DNA of 64,000 nt from Dyella acidisoli (GCF_030160295.1 NZ_BSOB01000025.1:220305-284304); one strand, 5' to 3'; positions 16,324-26,869 are shown, numbered from the stretch's first letter. Program-made: numbers and translations. The notes: generated by a model from the letters alone, not told the origin.

Positions 16324-17345
16324 TGGTTCTCTTCAGATGGACGGCTGACCCGGGTGGAAGAACCCGCATACAACCTGCGCGTTTCGGCCCATTGCCAGGA
16401 GATCAGTGCCGGCACGCCGAACGCCACTTCGCGCATACGCTTGACCAGCGACAACGCAACGGCCGCTTCTGCCGGCAGGCCGATCATGTTGCCGAACAGC
16501 ACCAATCCGCCTTCTTGCACGCCAAGGCCGGCTGGCACTACGAAAATGATGTGACGCAGCGCCTGCGTGACGGCTTCAATCGCAATCGCATCCCATACGC
16601 TGATCGGATAGCCGAGCAAATGCAGCGCCAGCCAGGTTTCGAAACTGCCCACCACGTAGCCGAGGAACTGCCAGCCGGTCGCCACGATGAGGCGCAGCGG
16701 GTGCGAATATTGCTCGCGAATCTCCAGATCCAGATTCGTGCCGTCGATGAGTTCAGTGAGCTTGGAACGGCCGCCCAGCAATTTCTCCGCGAAGCCTTCC
16801 AGGCGCGAAAACACTTTGCCGTGGCGCAGGATGATGATCAGGAAGATCGGCAGCGGCAGGCTCGCGGCGAGGGCGGAGATCACCGTGCTGAAGGCACTGA
16901 TGCTTTGCGTCAGCTCGATCAGCAGGATGATGCCCAGCGCGGTGAACAGATACTGGTTCACCAGGGTCAGCAACACTTCCATGATCACGCTGGCCGCAGC
17001 AGCGGCACCGCCGATGCCGCGCCATTTCACCAATCGTATGCCGATGATCTCGCCGCCGATGTTTGCCACTGGCAGCAGGCGATTGCTGGCCTCGCGGATG
17101 GCGGCCACCCAGAAGAGAAACGGCAACGTAGCTTGCCGCTGCGGATCGCGCGGTGCGATCAATACGCGCCAGCCGATGACGTCGAACAACAGCGGCAGTA
17201 CATGGAACGGCAGCAACCACAGCAATGGCCAGCCGGCGCGATCGATGGCTGCGGCGATTTCGCCCCAACCCTGATGCGCCACCAGCGCGATGGCGACACC
17301 CAAACCGAGGATGCCGGCGATATAACTGAGCAATTTCATGTTCAT
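16320..17345 (-). CDS. hpnL: HpnL-type flippase-like membrane protein
   Basis: A 341-residue integral membrane protein of the lysylphosphatidylglycerol-synthase transmembrane (flippase-like, UPF0104) family with about eight hydrophobic segments. HpnL is conserved in hopanoid loci and is thought to move or handle hopanoid or lipid intermediates; the substrate is unproven. The segment VPAGLGVQEGGLVLFGNMIGL near the C-terminus is the family landmark. It is coupled by 4-bp overlaps to hpnK upstream and the diiron gene downstream. Confidence 0.88.
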   Translation of the reverse strand: MNMKLLSYIAGILGLGVAIALVAHQGWGEIAAAIDRAGWPLLWLLPFHVLPLLFDVIGWRVLIAPRDPQRQATLPFLFWVAAIREASNRLLPVANIGGEIIGIRLVKWRGIGGAAAAASVIMEVLLTLVNQYLFTALGIILLIELTQSISAFSTVISALAASLPLPIFLIIILRHGKVFSRLEGFAEKLLGGRSKLTELIDGTNLDLEIREQYSHPLRLIVATGWQFLGYVVGSFETWLALHLLGYPISVWDAIAIEAVTQALRHIIFVVPAGLGVQEGGLVLFGNMIGLPAEAAVALSLVKRMREVAFGVPALISWQWAETRRLYAGSSTRVSRPSEENQ

Positions 17346-18181
17346 GCTGTGACCGCCGCCGGATCGGAGAAGCCATCGCAGAGTTGGTAGCGTTCGGCGA
17401 TCACTTTGCGCACGCTCGGCGACAGCAACGCGGCGAGTTCGTCGGCATGCCGATACGCGGACATGCTGTCGGTAATGTGCCCGTGCGAGGCCGGGTGTAG
17501 ATAGACCTCGGACAGGCCATCTGGCAGCTTGCGCAAAATATCCAGCATCACCGTCTCGTCCATGCCGCCGCTATGGCGGAGGCCGAACACGTGATCGTTG
17601 TAGGCAACGCCCGCGCTATCCAGCCGCCAACGCATCAGCGCCAACCATGGTTTCAGCCACGGACCCATGCCGGGCTCCGAGGGCAGGCGGATGGCGCGCA
17701 CGCCGTATTCGCGTCCGATGGTCAGCATCAGTGTGAGGATGGTGGGATGCAGGTGGAAATGCTTGTGCGCATTGACGTGATCGAGCTTCAGCCCGGTCGC
17801 CGCGAACGCTTCGAATTGTGCGCGAATTTCGTCGGCAAGCTGACGTCGCACATGAGGCAGGAAGAAGAAGCGAAAACCGTTGCGCACCATGTTCGAATCG
17901 AACATGCCTTGACCATCTACCAGGTCGGGAATACGCGATGGTGAAAGCATCGCACGCCCATCGGCGAGTACCAGATGCAACCCTACGGCAAGGCCGGAAT
18001 TCTGTTTGGCGCGCGCCACGGCGTCGGCAACGGCTGGCGCTGCGACCATCAGGCTTGCAGCGCGCAGCACGCCGTCGCGATAGCCGCGTTCCACGGCTTC
18101 GTTGACAGCCTCATGCAAACCGAAATCGTCGGCAGTGACGATGAGGCGCGGACGCGTCGTTGGCGTGGCAGAGATTGGCAC
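17342..18181 (-). CDS. hpnK: Hopanoid deacetylase HpnK (YdjC-like)
   Basis: A 279-residue YdjC/ChbG-fold carbohydrate deacetylase. HpnK removes the acetyl group from N-acetylglucosaminyl-bacteriohopanetetrol made by HpnI. The metal-binding motif TADDFGLH is at the N-terminus, GLHLVL follows, and DHVNAHKHFHLHPT supplies the His cluster. The start is GTG at 18181 (MPISATP). It is the first gene of the hpnK-hpnL-diiron unit, with an extended palindrome just upstream. Confidence 0.9.
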   Translation of the reverse strand: MPISATPTTRPRLIVTADDFGLHEAVNEAVERGYRDGVLRAASLMVAAPAVADAVARAKQNSGLAVGLHLVLADGRAMLSPSRIPDLVDGQGMFDSNMVRNGFRFFFLPHVRRQLADEIRAQFEAFAATGLKLDHVNAHKHFHLHPTILTLMLTIGREYGVRAIRLPSEPGMGPWLKPWLALMRWRLDSAGVAYNDHVFGLRHSGGMDETVMLDILRKLPDGLSEVYLHPASHGHITDSMSAYRHADELAALLSPSVRKVIAERYQLCDGFSDPAAVTA

Positions 18182-18206
18182 GGTGTCTAAAAAGTGTCCC
18201 GCTTAA

Positions 18207-18298
18207 AACGTCAATCCGGCGCAGGCCGGAATCCAGTATCGAGAAACCGCAAACGTCGCGTTCCCTGACTGGACTCCGGTCGGCGCCGGAATGACGGA
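18207..18298. repeat. Palindromic repeat (CAATCCGGCGCAGGCCGGAATCCA family)
   Basis: Two inverted units lie between hpnJ and hpnK: GTCAATCCGGCGCAGGCCGG at 18212 and, about 45 bases on, its inverted relative containing GGCGCCGGAATGACGGA. Both can fold singly or together. It separates hpnJ from hpnK on the same strand and may terminate or process the transcript there. Confidence 0.7.
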
Positions 18299-18302
18299 TG
18301 GA

Positions 18303-19730
18303 TCAGGCTTCGTGTGCGCGCAAGAAACGGAAGAACTCCACGCCTTCACGCAGACGGCGCTTCATCATGTCCCAGCTCATCAGCATTTCTTTCACGATTT
18401 CCCAAATCTTCGACGGGCGGAAATAGAAAGCCCGGTAGAACTTCTCCACGCCGTGGAAAATTTCCTGCTTCGACAGATGCGGGTATTCGATCAGCGCCAA
18501 CTGCACGCCCTTGTCGTTGACGAGGTTGACCGCTTCGTTTTCCTTCAGCCAGCCGTTCTCAACCGCCTGCTTGTACAGCGAGGTGCCCGGGTACGGTGCC
18601 GCCAGCGACACCTGGATGGTGTGCGGATTGATTTCCTTGGCGAACTGGATCGTCTTGTCGATCGTTTCTTTCGTTTCGCCCGGCAAGCCAAGGATGAAGG
18701 TGCCATGGATGGTGACGCCGAGCTTGCGACAGTCTTCGGTGAAGCGGCGCGCGATGTCGGTGCGCAGGCCCTTCTTGATGTTGTGCAGAATCTGGTCGTC
18801 GCCCGACTCGTAACCCACAAGCAACAGGCGCAGACCGTTTTCCTTCATGATCTTCAGCGACTCGTAGGGCACGTTCGCTTTCGCGTTGCAGGACCAGGTC
18901 CAGCCCATGGCGCCAAGGCCGCGCGCGATCTCATGCACGCGCTCCATGTTGGAGCTGTCGGTGAAGGTGTCGTCGTCGAACATCAGCTCCTTCACTTCGG
19001 GCATGTTCTCCTTGATCCACTTCGCCTCGGCCAGCACGTTCGCGGCCGAGCGCGTGCGGTAGCGATGGCCGCCGACCGTTTGAGGCCACAGGCAGAACGT
19101 GCACTTGGAGCGGCAGCCGCGACCCGTGTAGATCGACACGTACGGATAGTTGAGATACCCGATGAAGTAATTGCTGATCTTCAGGTCGCGCTTGTAGATC
19201 GGCGCCACGAAGGGCAGATCGTCCATGTTCTCGATCATCGCGCGCGGCGGATTGTGCTGCACGGTGCCATCAGCCAAGTGGTAGCTGATGCCGGTGATGC
19301 TTTCGAACGGACGGCCTTCGGCTACTTCCTTGCAGGTGTAGTCGAACTCTTCGCGTGCCACGAAATCGATCGCGCGTGATGCGGTGAGCGAACCGGTGGG
19401 GTCCACCGCGACCTTCGCGCCGACCAGGCCGATCAGTACGTTCGGCTTGCGCTCCTTGAGCAGCTCGGCGAACTTGGCATCGGTGGGGAACGAAGGCGTG
19501 CTGGTGTGGATGATCACCAGGTCGTAACCCTCGGCGATCTTCAAGCTGTCTTCCACCGAGATCTCGTCGGCAGGCGCATCGAGCACGCGCGAGTCGGGGA
19601 CCATTGCCGCCGGCTGCGCCAGCCAGGTGGGATACCAGAAGCTCTTGATCTCGCGTTTGGCCTGGTAGCGCGAACCGGCGCCGCCATCAAAGCCATCGAA
19701 GGAAGGAGCTTGCAGAAAAAGCGTTTTCAT
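18303..19730 (-). CDS. hpnJ: Hopanoid radical SAM enzyme HpnJ
   Basis: A 475-residue radical SAM protein with an N-terminal B12-binding-like region (about 1-170), then the Fe-S motif CRSKCTFC with Cys206, Cys210 and Cys213. In Burkholderia HpnJ converts glucosaminyl-bacteriohopanetetrol to the cyclitol ether. GLPGETKETI and the block LVGYESGDDQIL are typical of this B12/radical SAM group. A GCAGGAG lies about 9 bases upstream of the ATG. With HpnI and HpnK it completes the cyclitol branch. Confidence 0.93.
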   Translation of the reverse strand: MKTLFLQAPSFDGFDGGAGSRYQAKREIKSFWYPTWLAQPAAMVPDSRVLDAPADEISVEDSLKIAEGYDLVIIHTSTPSFPTDAKFAELLKERKPNVLIGLVGAKVAVDPTGSLTASRAIDFVAREEFDYTCKEVAEGRPFESITGISYHLADGTVQHNPPRAMIENMDDLPFVAPIYKRDLKISNYFIGYLNYPYVSIYTGRGCRSKCTFCLWPQTVGGHRYRTRSAANVLAEAKWIKENMPEVKELMFDDDTFTDSSNMERVHEIARGLGAMGWTWSCNAKANVPYESLKIMKENGLRLLLVGYESGDDQILHNIKKGLRTDIARRFTEDCRKLGVTIHGTFILGLPGETKETIDKTIQFAKEINPHTIQVSLAAPYPGTSLYKQAVENGWLKENEAVNLVNDKGVQLALIEYPHLSKQEIFHGVEKFYRAFYFRPSKIWEIVKEMLMSWDMMKRRLREGVEFFRFLRAHEA

Positions 19731-19804
19731 TACGGAAGACTCCTGCGGGGGCGTTCAGTGCCCGGGGACAGCAGATAGTTCAGACATTCAATCGGCTAAA
19801 TAGT

Positions 19805-20956
19805 CTACGGCGCTGAACCGTCGCCACGTGCATGCAATACCTGACCGCGCCATCTTACCTGCCAACCGGCGAGGGCGGCTGCCCATTCCATCAGCAATAA
19901 GGTGTCGCGGAGGGGAATCAACAGGACTTCATGCCAGGCGAAGGCTTGATCGCTGATGCGCCGCTGCAAAAAGTGTAGCAAAACCCGCGCGGCGCCACCG
20001 AGCAGAGTTAACCCCGCGGTGATCGGCCCTGGTGCCAGGGATAGTCCCAGCAGCAATAACGGTGACGTAAAACACACAAACGTCATGGCGAAACCGGCGG
20101 GTGCAATCGAACGGATGGTGCGCAGCCAGCGCAGTTCGTGCGACCACAAATCTTTCAGCTTGCTTTCGCCGACATCCGTGCCGACGACCACATCCGACAG
20201 CACCGTGCGCAATCCGGCGCGGCGGGTCAGCTCGCCCAGCCAGAAATCGTCGGCCAACGTGTCGCGCAGTGCTTCGAAACCGCCAATCGTCTGCAACACA
20301 TCGCGACGCAGGGCAATGGTCGAGCCGAATGCAAAGCGCGTGGAACCGAATGCATGTGAAAGCTTCACGGAAGGTGCGAACCAGTCGTCGATGAATAGAC
20401 GGCCGAGCCGCGACCAGAACGAAGGTGTTGGGATGCCGTAGTAGAGGCAGGTAACGATACCCACGCCGGGATCGGCCAGCGGTGCGGTGACACGCGTCAG
20501 ATAGTCGGGCCTTACATGGATATCTGCATCGGCCAGCACCAGCAAATCATGTTGTGCATGCGGCAGCATGTTCATGAGATTGCTGACCTTGAAGTTCGCG
20601 CCATGCACGCGCGGATCGACGGCCAAGGCGATGGAACGCTGCGGGAATTCCAGGCGCAGGCGCTCGACCACGGCGATAGCCGAATCATCCGGATCGCGCA
20701 CGCCGAACACCAGTTGGTAATCCGGATGCGTCTGCAGGCAGAAACTGCGCAGGTTTTCGTACAGCCTGGGCTCGGCACCATGCAGCGGCTTGAGTACACT
20801 CGCCGGCTGCGGCGGGTTGGCAGTGGGAGCTTGGCGTGCCTTTCGCAATCCTTTCATCGCAGCCCATAGCGCGACCCAGGCATAGCCTGTCGCGGCAAAT
20901 GCGAGTGCGATGCCTAATGCACGAGGCAAGGTGTCGACCAACCAACTCAAGGACAT
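19805..20956 (-). CDS. hpnI: Hopanoid glycosyltransferase HpnI
   Basis: A 383-residue membrane-bound family-2 (ceramide-glucosyltransferase-like) glycosyltransferase. HpnI adds N-acetylglucosamine to bacteriohopanetetrol. An N-terminal hydrophobic anchor (about 8-35) is followed by SVLKPLHGAEPRL, the DxD-type motif LADADIHV, and ELRWLRTIR (a Q/RxxRW-like motif); two to three hydrophobic segments close the protein. ATG at 20956 was preferred over an in-frame TTG seven codons upstream. It runs 5' to hpnJ on the same strand. Confidence 0.9.
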   Translation of the reverse strand: MSLSWLVDTLPRALGIALAFAATGYAWVALWAAMKGLRKARQAPTANPPQPASVLKPLHGAEPRLYENLRSFCLQTHPDYQLVFGVRDPDDSAIAVVERLRLEFPQRSIALAVDPRVHGANFKVSNLMNMLPHAQHDLLVLADADIHVRPDYLTRVTAPLADPGVGIVTCLYYGIPTPSFWSRLGRLFIDDWFAPSVKLSHAFGSTRFAFGSTIALRRDVLQTIGGFEALRDTLADDFWLGELTRRAGLRTVLSDVVVGTDVGESKLKDLWSHELRWLRTIRSIAPAGFAMTFVCFTSPLLLLGLSLAPGPITAGLTLLGGAARVLLHFLQRRISDQAFAWHEVLLIPLRDTLLLMEWAAALAGWQVRWRGQVLHARGDGSAP

Positions 20957-21038
20957 AGACGTTAATGCTACCGGCAATCAGTCGACACGAAGCGTGCCCA
21001 CATGGGGGCCGTTCCTCGATCATGCAAGAGGGCGCGCG

Positions 21039-21584
21039 ATGAGTGGGCGATGCCGTACGTGGGCGGGTGCGCTGGTTTTTGTGCTGTTGTGCAGCCTCTC
21101 TGGTCATGGCAATGCGGCCCCTTATGCGCCGACACCGTCAGACATCGTCGGTGATTGGCTGGTGGAAAGCCGCGACGCCGTCATCCACATCGAACAGGTC
21201 GGTGACGAATACCAGGGCTACATCCTTTGGCAGCTGCATGATACCTACGGCCCGGAGGATGGCCCGGCGCTCAATGGCAAGATCGTTACCGATCGCAATA
21301 ACCCCAATCCGGCCCTGCGTGCGAGGCCGTTGACCGGGCTCAGGTTACTTACCGGCCTCAAGTTCGAGCCGGACAGCGAAAAGTGGGAGCACGGCCATGT
21401 CTATAACTCGGACGATGGCCGCATTTATAATTGTTGGGTTCGGCTGCGCAGCCTGAACCGGTTGCAGCTGCATGGCTACATCGGTATCAGCCTGTTCGGC
21501 GGCAGTACCGTGTGGAGTCGGGTCACCATGAGGACGCCCGCTTCAGGCCAATTGCCGTTCGTGCCGGATACGCCGGACAAGTAA
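21039..21584 (+). CDS. DUF2147 periplasmic protein
   Basis: A 181-residue secreted protein. The signal peptide (about 1-27, ending GNA-A) is followed by a DUF2147 domain: IVGDWLVESRDAVIHI, GKIVTDRNNPNP, and WEHGHVYNSDDGRIYNC. The fold is lipocalin-like and no activity is established. The start ATG at 21039 has AAGAGG upstream. It heads the mevalonate genes, 55 bases before mvaD, and is divergent from hpnI. Confidence 0.82.
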   Translation: MSGRCRTWAGALVFVLLCSLSGHGNAAPYAPTPSDIVGDWLVESRDAVIHIEQVGDEYQGYILWQLHDTYGPEDGPALNGKIVTDRNNPNPALRARPLTGLRLLTGLKFEPDSEKWEHGHVYNSDDGRIYNCWVRLRSLNRLQLHGYIGISLFGGSTVWSRVTMRTPASGQLPFVPDTPDK

Positions 21585-21639
21585 CGCATCCGGCTGTCCA
21601 TACGAACGAGTACCGAGTTTCTTTCCCCAGCGAGACGTC

Positions 21640-22667
<1,028 letters not shown>

Positions 22668-22668
<1 letters not shown>

Positions 22669-23759
22669 TGGAAGTCACCGCCAGCGCTCCCGCCAAGCTG
22701 GTTCTCCTCGGCGATTACGCGGTACTGGAAGGCGCGCGCGCACTGGTACAGGCCGTGGATCGTCGCGCCAACGTACGTATCGTTGCGCGCGAGGATCATG
22801 CATGCGACGTGTATGCACCCGATCTTGGCATCCACGGCGCGCGTGCACTGATCGATCAGAACGGCGAGTGGCAGTGGCAGTGCGATGAAGCAAGCAAGGC
22901 CAAGCTGACGCTGGTCGATCATGTGTGGCATGGCATGCTGCGCGAAGGCCTCGTGCCGACGTCGGGCAAAGGTTTCGATCTGCATCTTGATACGTCCGGC
23001 TTCTTTCATACGGACGGCGTCTCGAAGCTCGGGCTTGGTTCGAGCGCCGCGCTGACCGTGGCGCTTGCTTCAGCCTTGGCAACGTATGCCGGTCACGATG
23101 AGGTGATCGCCGATCGCACGCAATGGATGCGCCGGCTGCTGCACATGCATGGCGATTGGCAAGGTGGCCGCGGCAGTGGTGTCGATGTGGCGGCAAGCGT
23201 GGCGGGTGGCTTGATCGGCTATCAGCTGGTTGGTCAGGCGCGCGAGCCCACTTACGAAGCCATGTCGACGGATGGCCTGCATTGCCTGTTCGTGTGGTCG
23301 GGCCAGTCCGTGTCCACCAGCAATTCGTTGCTGCGGCTGGCGCAATGGCGTCAAGGCCATGCGGACCAATATGCCGCGCATATGAACGAACTGAGCACCG
23401 TTTCCGTGGCTGCGATCGATGCGCTGAAGCGGCAGGACATGCCATCTTTCATTGGCCTTACAAAAGAATACGCCCTGGGGTTGCAGCGTTTTGGTGCCGC
23501 GTGTGGTCTGGAAATCTATTCTCCCGCACAAAAACAGCTGGCCGATATGGCTTCCGGCACCGATGTCAGCTATAAGCCTTGCGGCGCGGGCGGCGACTTC
23601 GGAGTTGTTTTTGCCGAAAACGCGGAAAGGTTGGCGACATTTGGACGCGTCATTGTTTCGGCCGGTATGCACGTCGTACCCCTGGGGCTTGATTCCTGTG
23701 GGGTTAGTTGCCATATGCGCCCGGATGCGACCTTTTCCCCCGCAAGGATTTTGACGTGA
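22668..23759 (+). CDS. mvaK2: Phosphomevalonate kinase
   Basis: A 363-residue GHMP kinase. It begins MEVTASAPAKLVLLGDYAVLEGARA, the family N-terminus; the ATP loop is SKLGLGSSAALTVALASAL (about 125-143), and the C-terminal KPCGAGGDFGVVFA is the GHMP motif 3. It is assigned as phosphomevalonate kinase because mevalonate kinase is present in the following fusion gene and the decarboxylase is the preceding gene. ATG at 22668 overlaps the mvaD stop (TGATG). Confidence 0.88.
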
Positions 23760-23853
23760 TCACAGCCCCCCACTGCGTTATGGCGCGTGTGCCGTATGCC
23801 AAGTCGTAACGCAGAGCCTGTGACTTTCGACCTATCACGGAGTGCTTAAGGCT

Positions 23854-26136
23854 ATGAGCGCCGAATCTTCGAGTGCCGAACGGTCCCGATTTCCCGCTTT
23901 CTACAAACTCTCGGTATCCGACCGCGTACGCATCATTCATGAGCGTGGCTGGCTGTCGGCCGAGGATTATCAAGCGCTCGTCTCCGGCGAGCACACGCTG
24001 AAGATCCACAAAGCCGACAAGATGATCGAGAACGTCGTCGGCGTGATGGGTCTGCCGGTTGGTCTTGGTCTCAACTTCCTCGTCAACGGCCGCGATTACA
24101 TCGTGCCGCTGGTGGTGGAAGAGCCCTCCATCGTTGCTGCGCTTTCATCCGCTGCGAAACTGGTGCGCGGCACTGGTGGCTTCACCGTTGAAAGCACAGA
24201 ACCGGTATTGATCGGCCAGGTACAGGTGGTGGACGTGCCGCATCTGGCGCACGCCAAATCGGCGCTGCTGCAGCGTAAGGATGAAATCCTCAACCTCGCC
24301 AACAGCCTGCACCCGCAGATGGTGGCGCGCGGCGGCGGCGCACAGGATCTGGAAGTGCACGTGCATCCGCGCCCAGAAGGCGGCGATATGCTGGTGCTGC
24401 ACCTGCTGGTCGATACGCGCGACGCGATGGGCGCTAACCTGGTCAATACCATGTGCGAAGGCATCGCCTCGCTGGTGGAAACGATGACCGGCGGGCGCGT
24501 CTTTCTGCGCATCCTGTCCAACCTTACCGACCGATCGATGGTGCGCGCGCGTTGCGTGATTCCTGCGGACCAACTCACCGGCAAAGGTTTCGAAGGTGAG
24601 GAAGTTCGCGACGGTATCGTGCTCGCAAACGAATTCGCCAGCATCGATCCGTACCGCGCAGCCACGCACAACAAAGGCATCATGAACGGCGTGGATGCCG
24701 TGGCGCTCGCCACGGGTAACGACTGGCGCGCGATTGAAGCGGCGGCACATGCCTATGCCGCGCGCGGTGGCCGTTACACGTCGCTCACGCGCTGGTACAA
24801 GGGTGAGAAGGGCGAGCTGATCGGTGAACTCGACATTCCCATGAAGGTCGGCACGGTCGGCGGTCCGCTGCAGTCCAATGCCACGGTGGCGCTCAATCTG
24901 CGCCTGCTCGGTGTGAAGACTGCGCGCGAGCTGGCCGAAATCATGGGTGCGGTGGGCCTCGCGCAGAACTTCTCGGCATTGCGCGCGCTGGTCACCGAAG
25001 GTATTCAGCAGGGTCACATGACGCTGCATGCACGCAGCGTTGCCGTGGCGGCAGGCGCCACGCCGGAAATCTTCGACACGGTCGTGGAGCGCTTGGTGGA
25101 AACTGGCGAGATCAAGATCTGGAAGGCGCAGGAGATCGTCGAACAGGTGCGCAAGGAGTCGCGCGGCGTGCCGGCCACAACGGCTGAGCATCCATCGGTC
25201 GATCACCGTGCTTGCGGTCACGGCAAGATCATCCTGCTCGGCGAGCACGCAGTGGTGTATGGCAGCCATGCCGTAGCCGCGCCAGTGCCGCTAGCGGTGC
25301 GTGCAGTGGCGCAAGACACCAAGTCAGGCGGCGTCGACATGTTCATTCCGCGCTGGGGCGTGGAATACCGCCTGCACCGCGATCCGGCGCACCGCGATTC
25401 GTTCCAGCGCTCACTCGGCATCATCTTTGATGAGCTGCAGCTCACCGATCGCTCGATGCGTATCGAAGTGTTCCCGAATGTGCCGCGTGCGATGGGTCTG
25501 GGTGGTTCGGCGGCGATGGCTGTCGCCGTGATCCGTGCGCTCGATCAGCACTACAAGCTGAACTTGAGCGATGAAGAGATCAATGCCCTGGCTTTCCGCT
25601 GCGAGGAAGTTGCGCACGGTTCGGCCTCGGGCATCGACAACACGGTTGCTACCTACGGCAAGCCTCTGCTGTATAAGCGCGCCGGCAAGAAGGGCGAAGC
25701 GCCGATGGTGCAGGAACTGCATCTGCCCAAGCGCATCCCATTGGTGATCGGCATCAGCGGCAAAGAAAGCCTTACCGCGGTGACGGTCGGCAAGGTACGT
25801 ACGGCGTGGCAGCGCAATCCTGCGTTGTACGACGGCATCTTCCAGCAGATCGACGCACTCACGCTGCAAGGCGTGGAGGCGATGCAGCAATACGATCTGG
25901 AACGCCTGGGTGATCTGATGAACATCTGCCACGGCCTGCTCAACGCGTTGCGCGTATCGAGCTGGGAAGTGGAAGAACTGGTGCAAATCGCGCGCGAACA
26001 TGGCGCGCTGGGCGCCAAGCTTACGGGTGGTGGTGGCGGCGGTTCGATCGTCGCACTGTGCCCGCAGAACCGCGAAAAGGTAGCGGCAGCGATTCGCGAT
26101 GCCGGCTACCAGGCGATGGAGGTCGACATTGGATAA
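23854..26136 (+). CDS. Fused class II HMG-CoA reductase / mevalonate kinase
   Basis: A 760-residue bifunctional protein. Residues 1 to about 440 are a class II HMG-CoA reductase: ENVVGVMGLPVG, the glutamate loop EEPS, the lysine in THNKGIMNG, the aspartate of DAMGAN, and the catalytic histidine in LHARS. From about residue 450 the protein is a complete mevalonate kinase: GKIILLGEHAVVYG, GLGGSAAMAVAV and KLTGGGGGGS. The joint is a short linker (about 435-450) with no stop or frameshift, and both halves keep all the catalytic motifs I can check. It reduces HMG-CoA to mevalonate and phosphorylates it. ATG at 23854 has CACGGAG upstream. Confidence 0.94.
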   Translation: MSAESSSAERSRFPAFYKLSVSDRVRIIHERGWLSAEDYQALVSGEHTLKIHKADKMIENVVGVMGLPVGLGLNFLVNGRDYIVPLVVEEPSIVAALSSAAKLVRGTGGFTVESTEPVLIGQVQVVDVPHLAHAKSALLQRKDEILNLANSLHPQMVARGGGAQDLEVHVHPRPEGGDMLVLHLLVDTRDAMGANLVNTMCEGIASLVETMTGGRVFLRILSNLTDRSMVRARCVIPADQLTGKGFEGEEVRDGIVLANEFASIDPYRAATHNKGIMNGVDAVALATGNDWRAIEAAAHAYAARGGRYTSLTRWYKGEKGELIGELDIPMKVGTVGGPLQSNATVALNLRLLGVKTARELAEIMGAVGLAQNFSALRALVTEGIQQGHMTLHARSVAVAAGATPEIFDTVVERLVETGEIKIWKAQEIVEQVRKESRGVPATTAEHPSVDHRACGHGKIILLGEHAVVYGSHAVAAPVPLAVRAVAQDTKSGGVDMFIPRWGVEYRLHRDPAHRDSFQRSLGIIFDELQLTDRSMRIEVFPNVPRAMGLGGSAAMAVAVIRALDQHYKLNLSDEEINALAFRCEEVAHGSASGIDNTVATYGKPLLYKRAGKKGEAPMVQELHLPKRIPLVIGISGKESLTAVTVGKVRTAWQRNPALYDGIFQQIDALTLQGVEAMQQYDLERLGDLMNICHGLLNALRVSSWEVEELVQIAREHGALGAKLTGGGGGGSIVALCPQNREKVAAAIRDAGYQAMEVDIG

Positions 26137-26728
26137 CACAGAACTGGAACGCCAGGAGTGGCGTGATTCCAATGAGGTGGTGTCGTTCGACGACGAGCCG
26201 TTGGTGCTGGTCGATAGTGACGATCGCGAGATCGGTTTCCTCGACAAGGCATCGGCGCACGTCGGCAAGGGCACGTTGCATCGCGCGTTCTCGCTGTTCG
26301 TGTTCAACACCAAAGGCGAATTGCTGCTGCAGCAGCGTGCACCGGGCAAGCGTTTGTGGCCGGGTTATTGGTCGAACACCTGTTGCAGTCATCCGCGCCG
26401 TGGCGAAACGATCGACACCGCGATCCATCGTCGTTTGAAGGAAGAACTGGGGCTGGCCTGTCCGCTGCAGTACCTGTTCAAGTTCGAGTACCAGGCGCAA
26501 TTCGATGCGGACGGTGCCGAGCACGAGCTGTGCTGGGTGTATGCCGGTCGCAGCAACGATGCGCCGACGGTGAACGTGAATGAGATTTCAGGTCTCCACT
26601 ACATCGCACCGGATGCGCTGGACGCGGAGATCGCAGCGAAACCTGAAGCCTTCACGCCCTGGTTCAAGATCGAGTGGGAACGGATTCGTCGCGAACATCC
26701 CGAAGTGTTCGCACCGCTCAAAGGTTAA
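26129..26728 (+). CDS. idi: Isopentenyl-diphosphate delta-isomerase, type I
   Basis: A 199-residue Nudix-fold enzyme that interconverts IPP and DMAPP. The active-site cysteine lies in SNTCCSHPRRGE, with REL/EE Nudix residues in AIHRRLKEELGL and the catalytic glutamate in EHELCWVY. The most likely start is TTG at 26129 (MDNTELERQEW), inside the last codons of the fusion gene, with GGAGG six bases upstream; the overlap implies coupled translation. Confidence 0.92.
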   Translation: MDNTELERQEWRDSNEVVSFDDEPLVLVDSDDREIGFLDKASAHVGKGTLHRAFSLFVFNTKGELLLQQRAPGKRLWPGYWSNTCCSHPRRGETIDTAIHRRLKEELGLACPLQYLFKFEYQAQFDADGAEHELCWVYAGRSNDAPTVNVNEISGLHYIAPDALDAEIAAKPEAFTPWFKIEWERIRREHPEVFAPLKG

Positions 26729-26869
26729 CGGCCGAGCGGGGCTGGCCATGCCGTCCCGTTCGAGTGACTTATACTGTACTGAACAGGTAAGATTTCCAAC
26801 GCCGCCATTGCAAGCGCCCGCCTAGTCCGGCAGCCAGCATCAGGCGTACTGACATTCCGGAGAAATCCC
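26729..26869. promoter_or_regulatory. Spacer before hpnH
   Basis: 141 bases without an ORF. A TTATACT run near 26767-26773 could be a -10 element for an hpnH-hpnB promoter; the strong ribosome site CCGGAGA (about 26858) precedes the TTG start of hpnH. No terminator is obvious, so read-through from idi is possible. Confidence 0.3.

Noticed and set aside
16218-17390. 390-codon plus-strand frame over hpnL
   Set aside because: Antisense shadow; Gln/Arg/Asp-rich without any family motif.
26770-26790. CTGT-N5-ACAG, resembling an SOS box
   Set aside because: Spacing is 5, not the 8 of a LexA site, and the neighbours are not SOS genes.
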